DNA of 64,000 nucleotides from Apostichopus japonicus (Eukaryota; Echinodermata; Holothuroidea; Aspidochirotida; Stichopodidae): assembly GCF_037975245.1 (NCBI RefSeq), contig NC_092578.1, positions 10,832,321-10,896,320 on the forward strand, in the 5' to 3' direction. This document shows, in pieces, positions 54,701 to 64,000 of the stretch (position 1 is its first letter; each line of letters begins with the position of its first letter). The position numbers and the translations under genes were made by a program. A model generated the notes under the pieces. That model did not search any database. It worked only from the letters and a program-made list of their open reading frames with translations, and was not told where the DNA came from.

Positions 54701-57700
54701 CCGATCAATCGAATGTGCGGTACCGATCAATCGAATGTGCGGTACCGATCAATCGAATGTTCGGTATCGAATGTGCGATGAGTGTCAATCGAATTTGCGA
54801 TACCGATCAATCGAATGTTCGGTATCGATGTATCGAATGTGCGATACGGATCAATCGAATGTTCGTTACTAATCAATCGAATGATCGTTACCGATCAATC
54901 GAATGTGCGTTACCGATCAAATGAATGTTCGGTACCTATCTATCGAATGTGCGGTACCGATCAATCGAATGTTCGGTACCGATCAATCGAATGTTCGGTA
55001 CCTATCTATCGAATGTGCGGTACCGATCAATCGAATATTCGGTACCGATTAATCGAATGTGCCATACGGATCAATCGAATGTGCGATACGGATCAATCGA
55101 ATGTTCGTTACTAATCAATCGAATGATCGTTACCGATCAATCGAATGTGCGTTACCGATCAAATGAATGTTCGGTACCTATCTATCGAATGTGCGGTACC
55201 GATCAATCGAATGTTCGGTACCGATCAATCGAATGTTCGGTACCTATCTATCGAATGTGCGGTACCGATCAATCGAATATTCGGTACTGATTAATCGAAT
55301 GTGCCATACGGATCAATCGAATGTGCGATACGGATCAATCGAATGTTCGTTACTAATCAATCGAATGGTCGTTACCGATCAATCGAATTTGCGTTACCGA
55401 TCAATCGAATGTTCCGTACCGATCTATCGAATGTGCGGTACCGATCAATCGAATGTTCGGTACCTATCTATCGAATGTGCGGTACCGATCAATCGAACGT
55501 TCGGAACCGATCAATCGAATGTGCGATACCGATCAATCGAATGTGCGGTACCGACCAATCGAATGTTCGGTACCGATCAATCGAATGTGCGGTACTGATC
55601 AATCGAATGTGCGGTACCGATCAATGGAATGTTCGGTACCGAACAATCAAATGTCCGGTACCGATCAATCGAATGTTCGGTACCGATCAATCGAATGTGC
55701 CTTACCGACAAATCGAATGTTCGGTACCGATCATTCGAATGTGCGATATCGATCAATCCAATGTTCGGTACCGATCAATCGAATGTTCGGTACCGATCAA
55801 TCGAATGTGCGATACCGTTAAATCGAATTTGCGGTGCAGATCAATCGAATGTGCGGTACCGATCTATCGAATGTGCGGTTCCGTTCAATCGAATGTTCGA
55901 TACTGATCAATCGAATGTGAATTACCGATCAATCGAATGTGCGGTACCGATCAATCGAATGTTCGGTACCGATCAATCGAAGGTCCGGTACCGATCAATC
56001 GAATGTTCGATACCGATCAATCGAATGTGCGATACCGACGAATCGAATGTTCGGTATCGATCATTCGAATGTGCGGTATCATCAATCCAATGTTCGGTAC
56101 CGATCAATCGAATGTTCGGTTCCGATCAATCGAATGTGCGATACCGATCAATCGAATAGTCGGTACCTATCTATCGAATGTGCGGTACCGATCAATCGAA
56201 TGTTCGGTACCAATCAATAGAATGTGCGGTACCGATCAATCGAATTTGCGGTACCGATCAATCGAATATGCGGTACCGATCAATCGAATGTTCGGTACCG
56301 ATCAATCGAATGTGAGATACCGATCAATCGAATGTGCGGTACCGACCAATCGAATGTTCGGAACCGATCAATCGAATGTGCTGTACCGATCAATCGAATG
56401 TGCGGTACCGATCAATCGAATGTTCGGTACCGATCAATCGAATGTTCGGTATCGATCAATCGAATGTTCGGTACCGATCACTCGAATGTGCGGTACCGAT
56501 CAATCGAATGTTCGGTTCCGTTCAATCGAATGTGCGATATTGATCAATCGAATGTGAAATACCGATCAATCGAATGTGCGGTACCGATCAATCGAATGTG
56601 CGGTACCGATCATTCGAATGTTCGGTATCGAATGTGCGATACGTATCAATCGAATGTGCGTTACCGATTAATCGAATGTTCGGTACCGATCAATCGAATG
56701 TTCGGTACCTATCTATCGAATGTGCGGTACCGATCTATCGAATGTTCGGTACCAATCAATAGAATGTGCGGTACCGATCAAGCGAATTTGCGGTACCGAT
56801 CAATCGAATGTGCGGTACCGATCAATCGAATGTTCGGTACCGATCAATCGAATGTGCTGTACCGATCAATCGAATGTGCGGTACCGATCAAGCGAATTTG
56901 CGGTACCGATCAATCGAATGTGCGGTACCGATCAATCGAATGTTCGGTACCGATCAATCGAATGTGCTGTACCGATCAATCGAATGTGCGTTACCGATCA
57001 ATCGAATGTTCGGTACCGATCAATCGAATGTTCGGTACCGATCAATCGAATGTTCGGTACCGATCAATCGAATGTGCTGTACCGATCAATCGAATGTGCG
57101 ATACCGATCAATCGAATGTTCGGTATTGATCAATCGAATGTGCGGTACCGATGAATCGAATGTGCGGTACCGATCAATCGAATGTTCGGTATCGAATGTG
57201 CGATACGTATCAATCGAATGTGCGATACCGATCAATCGAATGTTCGGTATCGATCAATCGAATGTTAGGTATCGATGTATCAAATGTGCGATACGGATCA
57301 ATCGAATGTTCGGTATCGATGTATCGAATGTGCGATACGGATCAATCGAATGTTCGGTACCTATCTATCGAATGATCGTTACCGATCAATCGAATGTGCG
57401 TTACCGATCAAATGAATGTTCGGTACCTATCTATCGAATGTGCGGTACCGATCAATCGAATCTGCGGTACCGATCAATGGAATGTTCGGTACCGAACAAT
57501 CGAATGTCCGGTACCGATCAATCGAATGTTAGGTACCGATCAATCGAATGTGCGTTACCGACGAATCGAATGTTCGGTACCGAACAATCGAATGTGCGGT
57601 ATCCATCAATCCAATGTTCGGTACCGATCAATCGAATGTTCGGTACCGATCAATCGAATGTGCGATACCGCTCCTTTAAATTTGCGGTACCGATTAATCG

Positions 57701-60700
57701 AATGTGCGATACCGATCAATCGAATGTGCGGTTCCGTTCAATCGAATGTGCGGTACCTATCAATAGACTGTGCGATACCGATCAATCGAATGGGTGGTTC
57801 CGTTCAATCGAATGTAGGTACCGATCAATCGAATGTGCGGTACCGACCGATCGAATGTACGTTACCGATCAATCGAATGTGCGGTTTGGATGTTTCGAAT
57901 GTGCGATACGGATCAATCAAATGTTCGTTACCGATCAATCGAATGATCGTTAGCGATTAATCGAATGTGCGTTACCGATCAATCGAATGTTCGGTACCGA
58001 TCAATCGAATGTGCGGTACCGATCAATCGAATGTTCGGTACCTATCTATCAGATGTGCGGTACCGATCAATCGAATGTTCGGTACCGATCAATCGAATGT
58101 GCGATACCGATCAATCGAATGTTCGATACCGACCAATCGAATGTTCGGTACCGATCAATCGAATGGGTGGTTCCGTTCAATCGAATGTAGGTACCGATCA
58201 ATCGAATGTGCGGTACCGACCGATCGAATGTACGTTACCGATCAATCGAATGTGCGGTTTGGATGTTTCGAATGTGCGATACGGATCAATCAAATGTTCG
58301 TTACCGATCAATCGAATGATCGTTAGCGATTAATCGAATGTGCGTTACCGATCAATCGAATGTTCGGTACCGATCAATCGAATGTGCGGTACCGATCAAT
58401 CGAATGTTCGGTACCTATCTATCAGATGTGCGGTACCGATCAATCGAATGTTCGGTACCGATCAATCGAATGTGCGATACCGATCAATCGAATGTTCGAT
58501 ACCGACCAATCGAATGTTCGGTACCGATCAATCGAATGTGCGGTACTGATCAATCGAATGTGCGGTACCGATCAATGGAATGTTCGGTACCGAACAATCG
58601 AATGTCCGGTACCGATCAATCGAATGTTCGGTACCGATCAATCGAATGTGCGTTACCGACAAATCGAATGTTCGGTACCGATCATTCGAATGTGCGGTAT
58701 CGATCAATCCAATGTTCGGTACCGATCAATCGAATGTTCGGTACCCATCAATCGAATGTGAACTACCGATCAATCGAATGTGCGATACGTATCAATCGAA
58801 TGTGCGTTACCGATTAATCGAATGTTCGGTACCGATCAATCGAATGTTCGGTACCTATCTATCGAATGTGCGGTACCGATCTATCGAATGTTCGGTACCG
58901 ACCAATCGAATGTTCGGAACCGATCAATCGAATGTGCTGTACCGATCAATCGAATGTGCGATACCGATCAATCGAATGTTCGGTACCGATCAATCGAATG
59001 TTCGGTATCGATCAATCGAATGTTCGGTACCGATCACTCGAATGTGCGTTACCGATCAATGGAATGTGCGGTACCGATCATTCGAATATTCGGTATTTAT
59101 TTATCGAATGTGCTATACCGATCAATCGAATGTTCGGTACCGATCAAACGAATGTGCGGTACCGATCAATCGAATGTTCGGTACCGATCATTCGATTGTG
59201 CGGTATCGATCTATCCAATGTTAGGTACCGATCAATCGAATGTTCGGTACCGATCAATCGAATGTGCGATACCGTTAAATTGAATTTGCGGTACCGATCA
59301 ATCGAATGTGCGGTACCGATCAATCGAATGTTCGGTTCCGTTCAATCGAATGTGCGATATTGATCAATCGAATGTGAAATACCGATCAATCGAATGTGCG
59401 GTACCGATCAATCGAATGTGCGGTACCGATCATTCGAATGTTCGGTATCGAATGTGCGATACGTATCAATCGAATGTGCGTTACCGATTAATCGAATGTT
59501 CGGTACCGATCAATCGAATGTTCGGTACCTATCTATCGAATATGCGGTACCGATCTATCGAATGTTCGGTACCAATCAATAGAATGTGCGGTACCGATCA
59601 AGCGAATTTGCGGTACCGATCAATCGAATGTGCCGTACCGATCAATCGAATGTTCGGTACCGATCAATCGAATGTGCTGTACCGATCAATCGAATGTGCG
59701 TTACCGATCAATCGAATGTTCGGTACCGATCAATCGAATGTTCGGTACCGATCAATCGAATGTTCGGTACCGATCAATCGAATGTGCTGTACCGATCAAT
59801 CGAATGTGCGATACCGATCAATCGAATGTTCGGTATTGATCAATCGAATGTGCGGTACCGATGAATCGAATGTGCGGTACCGATCAATCGAATGTTCGGT
59901 ATCGAATGTGCGATACGTATCAATCGAATGTGCGATACCGATCAATCGAATGTTCGGTATCGATCAATCGAATGTTAGGTATCGATGTATCGAATGTGCG
60001 ATACCGATCAATCGAATGTTCGGTATCGATGTATCGAATGTGCGATACGGATCAATCGAATGTTCGTTACTAATCAATCGAATGATCGTTACCGATCAAT
60101 CGAATGTTCGGTACCGATCAATCGAATATTCGGTACCGATCAATCGAATGTGCGATACCGATCAATCGAATGTGCGGTACCGACCAATCGAATGTTCGGT
60201 ACCGATCAATCGAATGTGCGGTACTGATCAATCTAATCTGCGGTACCGATCAATGGAATGTTCGGTACCGAACAATCGAATGTCCGGTACCGATCAATCG
60301 AATGTTAGGTACCGATCAATCGAATGTGCGTTACCGACGAATCGAATGTTCGGTACCGATCATTCGAATGTGCGGTATCCATCAATCCAATGTTCGGTAC
60401 CGATCAATCGAATGTGCGATACCGCTCCTTTGAATTTGCGGTACCGATCAATCGAATGTGCGATACCGATCAATCGAATGTGCGGTTCCGTTCAATCGAA
60501 TGTGCGGTACCTATCAATAGACTGTGCGATACCGATCAATCGAATGGGTGGTTCCGTTCAATCGAATGTAGGTACCGATCAATCGAATGTGCGGTACCGA
60601 CCGATCGAATGTACGTTACCGATCAATCGAATGTGGGGTTTGGATGTTTCGAATGTGCGATACGGATCAATCAAATGTTCGCTACCGATCAATCGAATGA

Positions 60701-63700
60701 TCGTTAGCGATCAATCGAATGTGCGTTACCGATCAATCGAATGTTCGGTACCGATCAATCGAATGTGCGGTACCGATCAATCGAATGTTCGGTACCTATC
60801 TATCAGATGTGCGGTACCGATCAATCGAATGTTCGGTACCGATCAATCGAATGTGCGATACCGATCAATCGAATGTTCGGTACCGACCAATCGAATGTTC
60901 GGTACCGATCAATCGAATGTGCGGTACTGATCAATCGAATGTGCGGTACCGATCAATGGAATGTTCGGTACCGAACAATCGAATGTCCGGTACCGATCAA
61001 TCGAATGTTCGGTACCGATCAATCGAATGTGCGTTACCGACAAATCGAATGTTCGGTACCGATCATTCGAATGTGCGGTATCGATCAATCCAATGTTCGG
61101 TTCCGTTCAATCGAATGTGCGATATTGATCAATCGAATGTGAAATACCGATCAATCGAATGTGCGGTACCGATCAATCGAATGTGCGGTACCGATCATTC
61201 GAATGTTCGGTATCGAATGTGCGATACGTATCAATCGAATGTGCGTTACCGATTAATCGAATGTTCGGTACCGATCAATCGAATGTTCGGTACCTATCTA
61301 TCGAATATGCGGTACCGATCTATCGAATGTTCGGTACCAATCAATAGAATGTGCGGTACCGATCAAGCGAATTTGCGGTACCGATCAATCGAATGTGCCG
61401 TACCGATCAATCGAATGTTCGGTACCGATCAATCGAATGTGCTGTACCGATCAATCGAATGTGCGTTACCGATCAATCGAATGTTCGGTACCGATCAATC
61501 GAATGTTCGGTACCGATCAATCGAATGTTCGGTACCGATCAATCGAATGTGCTGTACCGATCAATCGAATGTGCGATACCGATCAATCGAATGTTCGGTA
61601 TTGATCAATCGAATGTGCGGTACCGATGAATCGAATGTGCGGTACCGATCAATCGAATGTTCGGTATCGAATGTGCGATACGTATCAATCGAATGTGCGA
61701 TACCGATCAATCGAATGTTCGGTATCGATCAATCGAATGTTTGGTATCGATGTATCGAATGTGCGATACCGATCAATCGAATGTTCGGTATCGATGTATC
61801 GAATGTGCGATACGGATCAATCGAATGTTCGTTACTAATCAATCGAATGATCGTTACCGATCGAACGAATGTTCGGTACCGATCAATCGAATATTCGGTA
61901 CCGATCAATCGAATGTGCGATACCGATCAATCGAATGTGCGGTACCGAACAATCGAATGTTCGGTACCGATCAATCGAATGTGCGGTACTGATCAATCGA
62001 ATCTGCGGTACCGATCAATGGAATGTTCGGTACCGAACAATCGAATGTCCGGTACCGATCAATCGAATGTTAGGTACCGATCAATCGAATGTGCGTTACC
62101 GACGAATCGAATGTTCGGTACCGATCATTCGAATGTGCGGTATCCATCAATCCAATGTTCGGTACCGATCAATCGAATGTTCGGTACCGATCAATCGAAT
62201 GTGCGATACCGCTCCTTTGAATTTGCGGTACCGATCAATCGAATGTGCGATACCGATCAATCGAATGTGCGGTTCTGTTCAATCGAATGTGCGGTACCTA
62301 TCAATAGACTGTGCGATACCGATCAATCGAATGGGTGGTTCCGTTCAATCGAATGTAGGTACCGATCAATCGAATGTGCGGTACCGACCCATCGAATGTA
62401 CGTTACCGATCAATCGAATGTGGGGTTTGGATGTTTCGAATGTGCGATACGGATCAATCAAATGTTCGTTACCGATCAATCGAATGATCGTTAGCGATCA
62501 ATCGAATGTGCGTTACCGATCAATCGAATGTTCGGTACCGATCAATCGAATGTGCGGTACCGATCAATCGAATGTTCGGTACCTATCTATCAGATGTGCG
62601 GTACCGATCAATCGAATGTTCGGTACCGATCAATCGAATGTGCGATACCGATCAATCGAATGTGCGTTACCGACAAATCGAATGTTCGGTACCGATCATT
62701 CGAATGTGCGGTATCGATCAATCCAATGTTCGGTACCGATCAATCGAATGTTCGGTACCCATCAATCGAATGTGAACTACCGATCAATCGAATGTTCGGT
62801 ACCGATCAATCGAATGTGCGGTACCGATCAATCGAATGTTCGGTATCGAATGTGCGATACGTATCAATCGAATGTGCGTTACCGATTAATCGAATGTTCG
62901 GTACCGATCAATCGAATGTTCGGTACCTATCTATCGAATGTGCGGTACCGATCTATCGAATGTTCGGTACCAATCAATAGAATGTGCGCTACCGATCAAT
63001 CGAATTTGCGGTACCGATCAATCGAATGTGCGGTACCGATCAATCGAATGTTCGGTACCGATCAATCGAATGTGAGATACCGATCAATCGAATGTACGGA
63101 ACCGACCAATCGAATGTTCAGTACCGATTATCAAATGTGCTGTACCGATCAATCGAATGTTAGGTATCGATGTATCGAATGTGCGATACCGATCAATCGA
63201 ATGTTCGGTATCAATGTATCGAATATGCGATACGGATTAATGGAATGTTCGTTACTAATCAATCGAATGATCGTTACCGATCAATCGAATGTGCGTTACC
63301 GATCAATCGAATGTGCGGTACCGATCAATCGAATGTTCGGTACCGATCAATGGAATGTTCGTTACCGACCAATCGAATGTGCGGTACCGATCAATCCAAT
63401 GTTCGGTACCGATCAATCGAATGTTTGGTACCGATCAATCGAATGTGAACTACCGATCAGTCGAATGTTCGGTACCGATCAATCGAATGTGCGGTACCGA
63501 TCAATCTAATGTTTGGTATCGAATGTGCGATACGTATCAATCGAATGTGCGTTACCGACCAATCGAATGTTCTATACCGACCAATCGAATGTGCGTTACC
63601 GAACAATTGAATGTTCGGTACCGATCATTCGAATGTGCGGTACCGACCAATCGAAAGTTCGGTACCGATCAATCGAATGTGCGACACCGATCAATCGAAT

Positions 63701-64000
63701 GTGCGGTACCGACCAATCGAATGTTCGGTACCGATCAATCGAATGTGCGGTACCGATCAATCGAATGTGCGGTACCGATCAATCGAATGTTCGGTACCGA
63801 TCAATCGAATGTACGGTACCGACCAATCGAATGTTCGGTACCGATCAATCGAATGTGCTGTACCGATCAATCGAATGTGCGGTACCGATCAATCGAATGA
63901 GCGATACCGATCAATCGAATGTTCGGTATCGATCAATCGAATGTGCGATACCTATGTATCGAATGTGCGATACCGATCAATCGAATGTTCCGTATCGATG
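51710..64000. repeat. 22-bp satellite array, block 3, with higher-order repeats
   Basis: About 560 units of the 22-bp satellite, continuing past the window. Strings of variants are duplicated as large blocks: 51724-52653 recurs at +2945 bp, 52994-53800 at +3340 bp, 57965-58330 at +373 bp and 59394-61000 at +1765 bp. Marker variants such as a shortened unit reading CGGTATCGAATGTGCGATAC or GGTGGTTCCGTTC help to follow the copies. Since 22 is not a multiple of 3 and the plus-strand unit has no stop in any phase, all three plus frames stay open as a 22-residue repeat (..GTDQSNVRYRSIECAV..). The minus strand is closed by TGA in every unit. Confidence 0.95.

Noticed and set aside
59308-63509. Very long plus-strand ORFs (540-591 codons) with regular NVRYRSIEC-type repeats
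   Set aside because: They are translations of the 22-bp satellite. The same peptide appears in all three frames, and no start context, promoter, splice site or domain supports a gene.
42490-64000. CRISPR array, because of regular short repeats
   Set aside because: The repeats are directly adjacent without unique spacers, units vary, and the DNA is eukaryotic with no cas genes.

Overview
This is nuclear DNA from an animal. Genes are split into short exons with GT/AG introns, intergenic DNA is A+T rich, and nearly every class of animal transposon is present. The best-supported host gene, on the minus strand at the left edge, is the 5' part of SCAP, the sterol-sensing escort of SREBP. SCAP, TTAA-inserting THAP transposons, Penelope-like retroelements with hammerhead ribozymes, GACCTYTG-type repeats and many short GGCCTA/TAGGCC runs suggest a marine invertebrate deuterostome, perhaps an echinoderm. 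That species call is inference only.

Layout. 1-7.2 kb: six SCAP exons (minus), encoding the cytosolic N-terminus, TM1 and most of luminal loop 1; the rest of the gene lies left of the window. 7.2-13.7 kb: A+T-rich upstream DNA with a possible plus-strand first exon, a broken coding block, two diverged repeat fields and a weak THAP-like fragment. 13.7-18.3 kb: a decayed Ty3/Gypsy retrotransposon with both LTRs (plus). 21.1-25.8 kb: a 5'-truncated Gypsy pol remnant (minus), split by a 3.2-kb TTAA-flanked DNA transposon that carries a P2X7-C-like gene and a THAP gene facing each other.

26-33 kb: a mosaic of small repeats: two hammerhead ribozymes from Penelope-like elements, a 169-bp palindrome, a long (TA)n tract, a tRNA-derived SINE, G-rich non-autonomous DNA elements, a hAT-like MITE with 8-bp target duplication, and two minisatellites. 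33.1-38.7 kb: a Penelope-like element (RT plus GIY-YIG, ending in a hammerhead) interrupted two codons before its stop by a 2.7-kb TIR element. 39.2-41.6 kb: a unit with inverted minisatellite arms and gene-like fragments inside.

42.5-64 kb: a 22-bp satellite array, about 15.7 kb in this window and running off the right edge, with higher-order duplications. It is broken by two precise insertions: a 0.9-kb hAT-like element (8-bp duplication) and a 4.85-kb element with a TA duplication that contains a CRE/CCAAT promoter and exon-like segments.

The window therefore holds one ordinary gene end followed by about 50 kb of repeats in which the nesting order can be read from target-site duplications. 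Most ORFs, including the longest (up to about 590 codons), are translations of the satellite and not genes.
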